Positions 34,862-46,955 of a DNA stretch of 64,000 bases are shown in pieces. Source of the stretch: Dactylis glomerata (taxonomy: Eukaryota > Streptophyta > Magnoliopsida > Poales > Poaceae); NCBI GenBank assembly GCA_007115705.1, contig QXEO01000549.1, forward strand, positions 3,275,512 to 3,339,511. Reading direction: 5' to 3'. The stretch's first letter is position 1. Every line of letters starts with the position of its first letter. The notes beneath the pieces were generated by a model. That model saw only the letters and a list, made by a program, of their open reading frames with translations. It did not search any database and had not been told where the DNA came from. The position numbers were made by a program, and so were the translations under genes.

Positions 34862-36163
34862 TTGTGGTATCCTCCTCTGAATGTTTTATTTGAATCGACT
34901 TAGCACATGCTCAAGCATGCATATGACTAAACAAAAGTCAATTAAGCCTTGATGATTTATTTTGCCTCAGAGCTCTTGTGTCACTTTTATACCCCTGTTA
35001 ATTTTGTTTTGTCGCAAGCATGATTATGACAGTTACTACTCTCTCGATTGTCACTTCCCAGTCTTTTGCTAGCCTTCACTTGTACTGAGTATGAGCTCTA
35101 CTCGTGAATCCAAACCCCTGAAAACCAAGTTATTCCAAAGAGTCCACTATAAATTCCTATGCATGGCATTTTGAACCATTCCAAGTAAATTTTCATGTGC
35201 TACCTTTAAAACCTTCAAATACTTCTCATTTTGTGACACCGTTTTTAGCTCATGAGGATGTAGTGGTTGGGTTTGTTATCTTCCATACTAAATTAAGTAC
35301 CCCTCTACTTGAATGCCTCATCTACTCGTCACTAATTTTGCAAGAGAGCTGGTCAGACCATTATAACTTCAAAAAGAAAAAAGGCACTTCTCCATGGTAT
35401 GAGATTGTTGGCAGGCACCCAAGGATTCGGTTAGCCATGGTTTGTGAAAGAAAAGGTGGGGAGGAGTGCCAAACTTTATAAAAGAGCATGTAAATGCCTA
35501 TTTTCAATAACTCGGAACCGCTCTCAACTTGTTTAGTATGGAATATAACAAGAACCCCATTGCCATTCGTTGACAGGAACAACCACCTCTCAAAACAATT
35601 TTTACTTCTATTTTACAAATGAAATGCTCTAGCACATCATAAATCCCTGCTTCCCTCTGCGAAGGGCCTTTCTTTTACTTTTATGTTGAGTCTTCATCTT
35701 CTATCTTTATGCACGTTCTTGAGAGCATAGCTGTCATTCTTAGTGTAATGTGCTTGTCCCAGAATATGGTTAATTGTGGTATAACTTTGATGCTTGTATC
35801 TTTGATATTTCTACTTCTAGTCTTCTCTTGAACTTCAGAGGTGCCTTGGCATTTATGTTTTGCTCCACAAATAAAGGCAAGCGAGATACCACCTTATCAT
35901 ATCTTATTATGAGCATTACAATCCTGTAAATATTTATGTTTCATGTTGCTTATTATTGGTGTGTTGGTATTTCTTCATAGCTTGCATGACTATGGGGTAA
36001 CCTTAGTTGCATACTTCTTATTATGAATTGCCTAAGTACTTGATCATATAGTGAGAATATATACATCATATGAAGCAAATGTGTTCGTTAAAGTTTCTTT
36101 TATCGCACTCAGTTGTTAGCTAAATTGCTTGAGGACAAGCAATAAGCTAAGCTTGGGGGGAGT
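34862..36163 (+). mobile_element. Element H internal non-coding remnant
   Basis: Related to the A/C non-coding region (compare 10317-10560 and, inverted, 3640-4200): same order of motifs such as CCAGTCTTTTGCTAGCC and CTGAGTATGAGCTCTACTCG. It ends with the polypurine tract GCTTGGGGGGAGT. No coding region was recognised. Confidence 0.6.
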
Positions 36164-37559
36164 TGATACGTCCAAAACATATCTACTTTCCTGAACCCTT
36201 TTGCTATTGTTTTCCCTATAATTTGTGTGTTTTGAATACAACTAACATGGACTAACGCTGTTTTCAATAGAATTGCTCTGGTGTCTCGTTTTTGTACAAA
36301 AATCCAACTTTCAGGAAAATTCCTAGAAAATATCGCAAAACTCCTATTTTACCAGAAGACTCACGGAGCCAGAAGAGGAGACGGAGACGAGCCACGAGGG
36401 GCCCACACCACCTAGCCACGCGGGCCAGGCCAGACCACGCCAGGGGGTGGTGTGGCCGCCTCGGCCACCGCCTTGAGCCCTCCTTTCACCTACATAAAGT
36501 CCCTGACTTGGAAACAGAGGGGGTTTCAATGTTTTCCCAAATAGAGTTCCGCTGCGCCGCCACCACCAGAAACCCTGATTCGGAACCTGAAACTCCGTTC
36601 TGGCACCCTGCCGGGACGGGGAATTGGAGGAGATCATCGCCATCATCATCACCGACACATCTCCATCAACCATCCATGATTCCCCCATCCATGTGTGAGT
36701 AATTCCCGCTGTAGGCTGAAGGGGATGGTAGGGATTGGATGAGATCATTCATGTAATTGCTATAAGATTGTGAGGGCATGGTGCCTAGTATCCATTATTA
36801 GTGCTTTTGACATTGTTGCAACTTATTGTGCTTAATGCTTGTCACTTTGGGCCTGAGTGCCATGATCTCAGATCTGAACATGTTATTGATTCATGAGGAT
36901 AATTATTGTTTGTGATCTTACCTGCAAGTTATACACACATATCGTTGTCCGAAACCCGAGGCCCAAAGTGACAACAATTGGGATAACCAGAGGGATGGCT
37001 ATGATGTGAGGATCACATGTGTTTACGGAGTGTTAATGCTTTGCTCCGGTGCTCTATTAAAAGGAGCATCTTAATTACCAGTAGATTCCCTTGAGGCCCC
37101 GCTGCAAACGGGCTGGTAGGACAAAAGATGTTGTGCAAGTTTCTCATTGCGAGCACGCACGACTAATTACCGAACACATGCTTATGGTTACTTAGTACTA
37201 GGATGCTTTATCATTATTTATCTGCAATTGCCCATGTCTTGATTATTATATGAATTATCTTACCCATGCAACGCCTGTTCATCCATCCCTATGCCTACAG
37301 TATTATAATCCTGTTGTTTACTATAATCACCGCAGCTATCTTTATTTTATTACTGCTGTAATATTTTGCTACTGCTACTACTATAAAACTGTTGCTACTG
37401 ATAAACTGTTGTGAGCAAGTCTATTTCCAGGTGTAGCTGAACTGACAACTCATCTGTTAAGGCTTATAAATATTCTTTGGCTCTCCTTGTGTCGAATCAT
37501 AAATTTGGGTTTTACTTCCCTCGAAGACTGTTGCGATCCCCTATACTTGTGGGTCATCA
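36164..37559 (+). repeat. Element H 3' LTR
   Basis: 1,396 bp, starts TGATACGTCCAAAACATATC right after a polypurine tract and ends ...CTTGTGGGTCATCA. A different LTR family from A/C/D/E despite the shared first seven bases. The 5' LTR is not in the window; following bases are CTCAC. Confidence 0.7.
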
Positions 37560-38115
37560 CTCACATCTTATCTCTCCATTGTTAGGAGGATCAATATCCA
37601 AGTCTTGAACTAAATAACAAGTTCCCTAACATACTTTTAGATATACCCGAAGATCACCTTCATGATTAGCCATTTACAATATAACGTTTGATGACAATCA
37701 AAGAATACCTTCTAGCATGATGGTACTTGATATACTCATGGTCTAAGGACTTATGCATAAGATAACAACATAATTACAATACTAATAACGTGTAATGAAA
37801 TCATGTAGTGTCATATCATGGAAGGGGGTTGGTTCAACACCCTTGTTTTTCTCACAATGTTCTCTCATTGTTGTTGGCATCCTTGTTACTCTAGCAATGC
37901 TCATGATCCGGAAAATGGGATCATCAAACAACACATGAGCTAGTTCTAGAGGCATGACTTGGAAGAACTTTGTGTGTTTATCTCTACACATGCTCGTGCG
38001 TTTTCCTTTGAATCTCATATTCAAGACACATAGTTGTAGCATAAACAAATAAACATTAATAATAAATTTGAAAGTAAATAATAACATTTATTATTGCATC
38101 TGGGCCTATTTCCTT
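37560..38115 (-). mobile_element. Copia-type LTR fragment (reverse)
   Basis: Reverse complement begins GAAGGAAATAGGCCCAGATG and continues GCAATAATAAATG, resembling the start of Triticeae Angela/BARE-type copia LTRs. The other end is cut by element H. Assignment rests on recognition of the LTR start only. Confidence 0.45.
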
Positions 38116-38454
38116 CATTCCCCCACTCCACTCCTCTGCCCAACTCGATCTGCCACGCATCTCCATTCCACACCGGCCTATTTCCCCACCACGTTGCCTT
38201 TGTCCTTTCTGCGCGGCTATGTCATCTACGTCGAACCTGCCGTAGTGAGCTAGTGTTGGCCGCCTACGTCCCCACCACGCAACCGCTTGTCTCCATCAAC
38301 TCCGACACAATGAGCTAGTGTCGACCGCCTCCCCTTTTTTGCTGCATTGTTAGATGAACATTGTGATTTAGATTTTGTGCACTATAATTTAGATGAAATA
38401 GGATTGTTAGATATTTTTTAGATGAAATTGTTAGATGAAATTATCACTGCATGT

Positions 38455-38541
38455 GATTTATAATAAGTGTCATTGATTTAGTACAAAATTTTAGTACAAA
38501 ATTTTACTAAATCAATGGCACTTACTGTGGATCAAAGAGAG
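38455..38541. mobile_element. Decayed Stowaway-like MITE
   Basis: Near-palindrome: AAGTGTCATTGATTTAGTAC on the left mirrors the arm ACTAAATCAATGGCACTTAC on the right. This is the core of the common grass Stowaway type (GTGTCGCTGATTTAGTAC-like). The outer right end GGATCAAAGAGAGTA has drifted from GGATCGGAGGGAGTA. Borders approximate. Confidence 0.6.
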
Positions 38542-39079
38542 TAGATGAAGATGAAATTGTCAGTTTCATAGAGATGCACTATCCTCCGCGAGTATCAGGT
38601 TGGCGGTGATATCGGCCTTAGTTTTTCTTTCCTGGAACATACCTAATAATGTGTCTGGTAGGTGCATGGAGATGCACGAGGCCGTGCTTCCACAAGCCTC
38701 ATCATTGACCTCCCTATCCTCTAAGAATATTAACAGCGGCCTTCCCTTCTCCTTCCTGAAATGCATTGCCAACAAGGTAAAGTTTTCTTGCCCGTTGTCT
38801 TCTTATGAATGAGATACAAGCATATATGTTGTGTTTTTAATTGATTTTGTTTAAACTTTGTAGTTCCCATGAGGGCTTTGTTTTGAAGAACAACACGATA
38901 GGTCTCATTTTACACAAAGGAGGAAAATGAGGAATATTTGGCATGTGAATTTCAAGCCAATCTTGATGCAAGGTGCAGAGTTGAGCAACCTCATGGGAAC
39001 TTCAACACGAACAACAAAAGTGAAGAAGATAGAGCACAATCATCACTACGTACGTAGACATCAGTTTGTATGAACTAGG

Positions 39080-39215
39080 ACTTGCTAGCTATTGGTTTGC
39101 ATGAACTATGACTATGCTATTGGTTTGCATGAACTATGGCTATGCTATCGGTTTGTGTGAAATATGACTAGCTGTCAGTTTGTATGAACTATATATGACC
39201 AGCTATCGGCTTGTA
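39080..39215 (+). repeat. Degenerate tandem repeat
   Basis: About four imperfect units of (A/G)GTTTG(C/T)ATGAACTATGACTATGCTAT-like sequence, period about 32-36 bases. Confidence 0.6.
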
Positions 39216-39746
39216 TGATTTATTATAGATGGCATTAGATATTAGTCTAAATAGCCGTTGTTTTCTATTTCAAAAATATCATTAGTGGTGTGCCCATATA
39301 GTACCCACGCTACTAGTATTTAGGTTACTAGTGACTTTCACGGCATACACCACTAGTGCATTGGCTAGAGACGCCACTAGTATCATATACCAATGGCGCC
39401 ATATCGTTGACATGGTGTGTAGATGCCACTAAGTCCATTTTGTCACACCACCACTAGTAGCATACTCTCTACTAGTGTGATGAAGACTTGCGGCACTTTG
39501 CAGAGCTGTGGTGGGATGCGGAAGTGGCAAGGAAATCGTCATACTTAAGAAGCAAACAATATAACATCAGAGCATGCACACTGGGTGATATCAGCCTTTT
39601 CTTAAATTTTCCATGTCGATTTTTTCTTACTTGGAAGAGAGAATGAAGGAAGAAAAATTGTCTTCCCTTAGCTAAAGGATGATCTTATATGAAAATAAGA
39701 GAAGATTGTATTCACCATTGTACCAGTGTCCTCCCTTATTAGTTAG

Positions 39747-40107
39747 TGACAAGGGTATGACTACCGAGGCCCATAATGTTGCTACCCCTGAGGTGTATTT
39801 GGGTAAAGGCTCATAGAAACATAGGCTCAAGATAGAAGTCAAACTATATTGTATTCAAATAAGGAAACTGATATGTAAACCGCCATATACGGCGAATCTA
39901 TATAGAACCCGATCGGTTCCTCGAGACCTGGCCACCTATAAATAGGGGCCAGGAGAGGCAGATTTAGTCAAAATATTAAGCTTTATCTCAAACACACATC
40001 AAGTTTTGCCTTGTTTGTCTAAATCCTTACCTTCGAGTTCATCCGACGCCATATTTCCCCGATCCTAAGTCCTTAATCTAGGACATTGCCGAGTTAAAAC
40101 CTCATCA
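39747..40107 (+). repeat. Element F 5' LTR
   Basis: TGACAAGGGTATGACTACCG... to ...CCTCATCA. A TATA box (TATAAATA) is at 39937-39944 within CACCTATAAATAGGGG. Confidence 0.85.
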
Positions 40108-40109
40108 AA

Positions 40110-40127
40110 TGATGCCGACCATGGGGA
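40110..40127 (+). other. Decayed primer-binding site of element F
   Basis: TGATGCCGACCATGGGGA, two bases after the LTR. It looks like a TGGCGCC-type primer site after G-to-A / C-to-T changes at CpG, as expected for methylated DNA. Identification is by position. Confidence 0.45.
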
Positions 40128-40604
40128 CTTTGGGCGTTGAAATCATGAATTCGATGGCTTTTTTGCCTTCACCAAAGAGCAACTCGAAGATCGACAGAAA
40201 TCACATCACCTTTGGAGCCAAAGATTTTCAATCACACCCACCCACCCTAGCTCCGGTCTTTGCAAACATAGATCAGGAGATGGATCTGAGGATCAGGAGC
40301 TTCAACTTTCGTGTTGGGTCTTTGGGCTCTATTCGCCTCTCAGATCTGATATCTTCGGGTCCGTCGGCAGGAAAAACCACAGCCGCGGCTACATCAGGGA
40401 CTTCTATTGGCTCATCCAGCGAGGTAAACTCGTCGGTCAGCATTAAGCCGACGGAAAGGAAAGGAAACACGATCGAGGAACTCAACGAAATCATGGAAAA
40501 TCTGGACCTGAAGGAATCATCGGGTTACTCAGATATAGCTTTAGAAGGAAACTCCAACAACATCAACAATTATTTTGAAGAGGATTTCATCACCCGCTAC
40601 GGTA

Positions 40605-40609
40605 ATGTC
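40605..40609 (+). repeat. Target-site duplication of element G (left)
   Basis: ATGTC, repeated at 50544-50548. Confidence 0.9.
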
Positions 40610-43600
40610 TGTAACGCCCTACCTTTTACTAAAGGCAGAACTCCTGTGATAATGTGCCATTTCCTGGATCAGTAGATAGCACCACAGTACAAAATATAGT
40701 AATCATTGCAATAGCATCAATATTACATCGTAAATCCAGAAACATAGGTCTTCAACCTTATGAGTACACAGCATAAAACATAGTTGCAGTGAGCCTCCAT
40801 CTTCATCACGTGCCACAGGCAGACATGTTGGAATGTAGACTCGAGATCCTACTAGTTGTTCCTTATCCAAAATGAAAACCTGCACGTTTGAATATGCAGC
40901 CCCAAAGGGGTCAGTACAACAACGTACTGGCAAATGACGCATATTTGGTGGCATTTGTGAAAAGCTACATGACATTTGGCTTGGTGGATCTCAAAGGCTG
41001 ATTTGCATAAAGCCAATTTTATCCTATAATAACTTTCAAAAACTTTCTTTCAAAATTTTAGTTTATGAGGGTCAAGATAACCCCCATACCTTACATACTG
41101 GCCGGTATGTAGTTTCTGGGCGAAACTCAACAAAGTTTGAAACACAGAAGCCACCACCCCGAAGAGTGTATGGCCCTGAGCTTCTCCTGATTGTTTCTAG
41201 TCAAGTTTAAAGCATTCAGAAATGGTGATGAGATTCTTCCGAACATTTCATGACTAGAGACTCAAATGTCCATAACCGAGGACATGGCTAAACGCTTAGA
41301 TTTTGACACCTTGCAAGGGTTGTGCACTTTCACCTTAAGACTCATTTTACCCCCATAAATAAAATGAGACAAGACCTTTCAAAAAAGCATTCAACCATCT
41401 GGATCTGACCGTGCCCCCTATATTTTGCTACCACTCTCAGTCAGTACCCTATGGTTGAACCCTTAATCCTACTCAATCAAGACAGAGCCCATAATGTCAT
41501 AAGGACTGGAAGTACATCTACTCATGGAAGACATATTAATCTCTTTAATCCTGAGTGGCCATCCCGAGCAGTATCCTGAGTACACATCCTGTTACGAGGC
41601 ATATGCCCCAGAACCCACCTACTCCAACCTCCACAACAAACCAATCCACCCAGGTAGTTCATTTTAGTTGAAGTTGTTAAATTATTCACAAAACAACTTT
41701 TCATGTGATCACAGCATGGCATCAATATTTTTCATAGTATTCAGCATCCTAACAGGTAGGGTTCATGGATAGCTACTCACTACTAGGATCTAGCATTTTG
41801 TAAAACAGTTGAATATTCCACCTATCATGCATACTACTGGAAAACACTAATGCAGTAGTAAAATAGGTAGAAGATATGTGTGTCACTTGCCTTTTTGAAG
41901 AATACGATCTTTCCACTTCTCTCAACAAAACACGTAGCTCTCCGTACAAAGCTATAGCACAGAATTAACACAACATAAACATACCATACAACACAAGCAT
42001 AATCAAGCAATACAAACAAATATAAAGTGTTTGTTTAACAATTTAGATTTCTTAAGATATTGTGATAGAAAATATATGGCAAAAGGATAGTGGATTGTGA
42101 GATATGGATTTGAGAGCTTGAATGATAGGGTTTAATGATTTGAAAGGAGTGGACTTGCAAAGTTATTAAATGATGAACCTTTATACTTTATCAAAGCATG
42201 AATAGAGGTTGGGACAACTCATGTGAATTAAATCACATAAGTGTCAAATAGTGCAATAGCAATACTATTGAATAAGTGTGACAATAATTATTCTTAAATA
42301 GCATGAATTACACTTAGGCATTGAGTTAGGATTCCTGAAGCATTGAATTACTCGATTAACTCATTTGCAAATTGAATAGTTCAATACATGTGAACAAGAT
42401 TAAGTAAGCAAAGGATTGTGTATGGGTAGATGACATTTGAGAATATGGTTTAAGGTTTCTATTGGGAACATGGAGTATGGATATGTGCTATGATGTTGAT
42501 TAGATCCACACCACAAAATATAGCAAGAATAGAACCTATGATGGCAATGTATCACACTTTACTCAAAATAACACAATTGTAATTTGAATACATGTGAACT
42601 AGACCAGTAAGGTTTAGATTAACAAGATATGGTTCAAGATGTTGTTTAGATGATATTTGATAACTAGCTATGATCATAGAATTTACTAATGTAGGAAGAA
42701 ACATTGTTGAAGAAGGAATAGGATTATTCTATATAGGAAATACTCAAATTCTCATATTTGAATTTGAATGTCTGTGAAGTGATTTAAGAAAATTGTGAAG
42801 TGATGCTACTGAATAGCTTGCAGTGAAACAAAGCTAAAGCAATTGGATTCATCCTAAAATAAATTTTAGAATTCAAAGTATGATCAAATTAGTGATTTAG
42901 ATGAATTTGAATGCACAAAGTGTGTGCACGTATCAACTTTGATGTTTCTTGATTCTATGATGTTCTACATGATTAGAGAATTCCAAGGACTACAAATTTG
43001 TAATTTTTGGATGATTAGAACAAAAGATATGAATTTATTGGTGAAACAGATGAGTTTGATTCAATTTGAAAATGATTTCAAATTGAATACTGAAACTATG
43101 AGATATTATGGCACTACTGGATTCTACACATTACAAGCTTTCCAATGACATATTATTTGTAATTTTTCGAGTTGTAAATTGAAAGATATGTAATTTACAA
43201 AATTCAGTTGAAAACAGATTCAAAATTCTAATTTGCATTCTATTTGAATTGGAAGCCGACACGTGGAGCGATATTATTCGCCGTTACCGGTTCGTTCAGA
43301 TTGCGAATTGAGGCCATCGGATCTAAAGAGATCTGGACAGATCAGATCGTCCAGTACCCCTTCGAGTAAGTGAATCTGTTTAAGGCGTACGATGAAGATC
43401 TGACGGTTGAGATTGAAAGGAGAGAAAGGCTCACCTAGGGTTAGGGTTCCCGGTCGTCGCCGGTGAGGTCTGCGCACTGGTGGAGAAACGTTGGCGGGGT
43501 TCTGCTGGGTTCCAGCAAAGACGGAGCAGTCACAAGGAGCGGCGCGATGCGGAGATCTTGGGAGCGTGATCGCCGTCCTCGAGCATTTCCCGTAGCAGCG

Positions 43601-44579
43601 TGGAGAGGCGGCTGGAGCGGCGATGTCCTACAGTGAAAACCGGGCGCGGAACAGTGCGACGGCTGCGAGGCAATTGACGAGGCGGCATTATTCCTGGGAC
43701 GTGCAGAGGGTCTAGGCGACCTCAGTGGCGAGGGTGGCAAGCTCGGGGTGGTCGAGCGGCTCGGCGATTCCTCGCCGGAGTTTGGGCGGACAGTAGCCTC
43801 GGGTTCGAATCGATCAGAGGCTAGGGTTCAACGTGCAGGAGGGGGTAGGGTTCGGCGGCCAGAGGCAAGATCGACGGCTGGCAGGGCGTCGGGCCTCTCC
43901 AGGTCTCCTGGACGGAGGTAGAAGGCGACCCGATAGGTGGGGCCCACCTATCGGTGGAAGGAAGAGGGGAGTGAGGCTGGGCCGAAAGTGATCCCCGCGG
44001 CCTCCTTTTGTATTTTTTTGTTCTTTTCTTTTTCTTTTTTCTTTTTCCTATTTGTTTCATATCATTTGCAAATTTGATTCAGATCAATTCAATCCAATTT
44101 CTAAATTCTTCTAAAACACAACACAATGTTTTAAATTAGTAAGAAACATATTTTCAGAGGTAAAACTCATTTTCAAGAAGATCCTTTTTAAATAGGCCAA
44201 AATGCTTTATTTGCATAAAGCAAGATATTGGATTAGGGTTTGAAAATAATCCTTTTAAAATAAGAGGAAAATAATAATTGAGAATCACTCTCATTCATTG
44301 TTTTGAGAAAGAAAACCTTAGTAAATATAACCCATTTGTGATTCACTACTTTGCAAGCAAGCTTGCATAAGTTTGCATAAAAGAAAGAAATAATATTTTG
44401 ATACTTGGTTTTTCACAAAGAAGATCTTCAAGAAATACTAGGGAGTTTGAAATAGTTTTCTAATAGAGCTTTTAAATAAACTCAAAAAAGTTTTAAATCC
44501 CTGTGAATTTTCAATCAACACAAGCAAAACAAAAACAAAAAATTTACCCCAAAATTTGATAAAATCTTGGGATGTTACA
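40610..44579 (-). repeat. Element G 3' LTR (reverse)
   Basis: 3,970 bp; the reverse complement runs TGTAACATCCCAAGAT... to ...GGGCGTTACA. Contains the full central part (41805-43935), including a GC-rich promoter-like block at 43260-43990, that is missing from the 5' LTR. Confidence 0.85.
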
Positions 44580-44592
44580 GACTACCACCCTT
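44580..44592 (-). other. Polypurine tract of element G
   Basis: On the reverse strand AAGGGTGGTAGTC, directly before the 3' LTR start; upstream bases (GGGGACGAGATTTC) match the equivalent site of B. Confidence 0.7.
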
Positions 44593-44728
44593 AAAAGAAA
44601 TCTCGTCCCCGATATTGGAAAGGCTAGAAAGAAAGTAGGGTTTGGGTTACCTAGGTGGCTACCACGCTTAAAAGAAACTTTTGTGGGTAGTCTAGATCCT
44701 TGAGTTTAACCCAAAACACCTTGGTGTT

Positions 44729-44823
44729 GACTTGGCACTGGGTCCTCTTTTGACTTGGCACTGGGTCATCTTTTGACTTGGCACTAGGTCATCTTTTGAC
44801 TTGGCACTGGGTCATCTTTTGAA
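44729..44823. repeat. 23-bp tandem repeat, four copies
   Basis: Unit TTTTGACTTGGCACTGGGTC plus ATC, with small variations, in the G interior near the polypurine tract. Confidence 0.85.
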
Positions 44824-45743
44824 CCCATAGTTAGTCTTCATCTTCATTTACAATAGGTGGGTGTCTATTCACAAACTTGGGCACCAACCTTCCTCATGGG
44901 TTGCTTGGGTTTAACCTTGCTCCCTTGTAAAGCTTCTATCCAACAAGGTAGTTGTTGAACTACTTTGGACACTGAAGAGTTACTCTTTGGGTCAATCAGA
45001 AGACCAAGCTGAGGGGTCTCATGTCTTCATCTCAGCCTCTTAGTCAACATCCTTGGAGGTCCTTCATCTTATGGTTCCTTCCTTTATGATACCATTCTGT
45101 TCCCGTGGTGTCATCCATGTTGATAAACATCTTCCATTGCGAGTCTTCTTCAACCGTAAGCTTGGAGTTCATCCTTATAGTTTTTCTACGTGTTGGCAGC
45201 ACTTGCCTACCATAAGGGTGTAATATTTTATCCTCCTAAGGTTCAGGCTTAACAACATCATCTCTCATAGGCATGTCTCTCTAGATTAACCATTCCTCAT
45301 AACAAGAGCGACAATATGAGTAGTCATCATGGGGCCCAATCCATGTCGCACCCAATCATTACCTTGTATTTGGTTTGGTGCATCTCGCATTCTAACTCTT
45401 GGTCAACCTCACTAGTTTTGACAAAATTTTCTTGGAAATGGAACCAAAATTCCAAATCCCATTTTGAATTTTGAAAACAAAATCTATCGTTGCTTAACTA
45501 GGGGTTTGCAACAAAACTCATGGCATTCCTCTTGAGTTGCGATTCCGGTTTGCCATTTCATAAGAAAATAAAATCCATTCAACCAGGTTGATCTTGGCTC
45601 TTACAAGTCCTTACATTATTCCTCACTAGTAGTAGCTGTTTACCTTGTTGTGTCTTCTTCTTCGCATAAAAGGCAGCACTATCTCATTACCATCTCTTGG
45701 TTCCTTGCTACCAAGATTGTTTTGGGACAAGCTATTATTGGTA
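44824..45743 (-). mobile_element. Element G internal remnant without an open gene
   Basis: Decayed; in a complete relative gag and pol would lie here. No domain is readable in any frame. Confidence 0.5.
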
Positions 45744-45947
45744 CTAACCAAAAATTGGGGGCATCATCTGTACCATTCGAGAATGATCATCCAGTACTTG
45801 CTGCATTCCTGGAGGTAACTTTTTGCTATCGGAGTTGATCAAGTTCTGAGTCAAAACTCGCATCAATTCAGCATGTACTTCTACCATCTGTTGTATTGCT
45901 ACAACCAACTGAGGTTTGTTGAGACTGTTCTGGTGTTGAGGGTACAT
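45744..45947 (-). pseudogene. Element G gag remnant
   Basis: A 67-codon minus-strand frame, Gln/Met-rich with predicted helix (LVVAIQQMVEVHAELMRVL). Position after the accessory frame and before the polypurine tract fits the N-terminus of gag. No capsid domain follows. Confidence 0.4.
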
Positions 45948-46217
45948 CTGTTTGGGTTTAGGACTAGTTGAGAACTTAGCATAGATGAGAAATAGATAGA
46001 AGAGGTCTAAAGATAATTCCTACCCAAACACAACAGATCAAGACAATTCATCTTACAAGCAACATCTAACAAACATTCATCATATCAAGCAACTAGTTCA
46101 AACACACACGAAAAGGTACGATCATCCACAAGTTGGTATGACCATAAACATTTATTACATGTCGTCGCTTATTAAAATTCCTAAATGGAAGTCCAACTAA
46201 AGCTTCTTGGTTCTCTT

Positions 46218-46739
46218 TTATGCAGATCCATTGTTCTGGTCCAGCTGCTTCTTTAGACGTGAAATCTGATCATCCTTGGTCTTAATGAGGTCTCCTTGAG
46301 CAATAAGCTCAAAGGCTAACTATTCCATGTCACTTCGAAATTGACTTATGGTTTCCTTCAATGCAGTAGTATCCTCATTTTCTTCTTTGAGGTCCTTCTG
46401 GGTATTATGAAGTCTCCACTTGAGTCTTCCTCCAAGTTCTTTTATAGCTGACCATGCAGCACATCTTGCGGAGTCAAGGAATGAGGTATGCATCTCAGAG
46501 TTGGTAAACATCCAAGGTCCCATCTTCTTGTGGTCGTCTTCTTTGTTCTTATATAGGTGAAGTTGTACCCACCAATATTCTTGACCTTCATCAATCACGG
46601 AAAATCCTTTGTAAACAGCTTCTCCTTGCATTCCCATGCTTAACATGAGATTCTTCAGTGCTTTGGGAAATTCAGTCTCACTCTTCAGGGTCATGGTCAT
46701 CACTGGTACTTTCTTGATGGATTCGTGGAGGCTGGTCAT
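46218..46739 (-). pseudogene. Accessory protein encoded between PBS and gag of element G, one amber stop
   Basis: 173 codons on the minus strand with a single in-frame TAG at 46322-46320 and a TAA at 46220-46218. The ATG lies about 205 bases after the primer site, nearly the same spacing as the accessory frame of element B. The N-terminal part has several Trp and acidic residues (EGQEYWWVQLHLYKNKEDD); the C-terminal half is charged and helical (LHNTQKDLKEENED, then RLKKQLDQNN after the stop), so a coiled coil is likely. No clear residue-level match to the B protein by eye. Family unknown. Confidence 0.6.
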
Positions 46740-46943
46740 CTAAAATAGAAGGAGAAGTAGTGTAAAACAAATGAATGTGATAAGTCTTACGAGAGTTCAG
46801 TTTAACACCTCTCCTCGTAAACCGAAAAGTAGATAAATTTTATTTATGAAAACTAAATGAAGAATTTTCTTGTAGAGGGAAGAAATCCTAAGGCTTCCTA
46901 GTCTATTCCAAACCTAGGGTCCCGATCCTACAGGCAACACTAT

Positions 46944-46955
46944 GCTCTGATACCA
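46944..46955 (-). other. Primer-binding site of element G (initiator tRNA-Met)
   Basis: Reverse strand TGGTATCAGAGC, three bases from the LTR border at 46959. Confidence 0.85.

Larger units (their letters stand above)
38116..39746. other. Repeat-derived DNA without a gene
   Basis: Contains a decayed Stowaway MITE, AT-rich repeats of TTAGATGAAAT (38345-38440), a degenerate 30-35-bp tandem array (39080-39215) and a cluster of CCACTAGT-like motifs (39290-39475). Short frames around 38094-38318 and 38600-38812 show no recognisable protein. 39742-39746 (GTTAG) is the left target copy of element F. Confidence 0.5.
40109..40609 (+). pseudogene. Element F gag, N-terminal part
   Basis: Open from the LTR border to the G insertion at 40610. 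Ser/Thr/Asn-rich, low complexity, without a recognisable domain; this position and style are usual for Tat gag N-termini. The first ATG overlaps the primer site, so a later ATG (40147 onwards) is more likely the original start. The frame leaves F sequence at the G border and would resume at 50549. Confidence 0.55.

Noticed and set aside
44729..44823. Tandem array as a CRISPR-like repeat
   Set aside because: Units are head to tail without spacers, in a plant retrotransposon.
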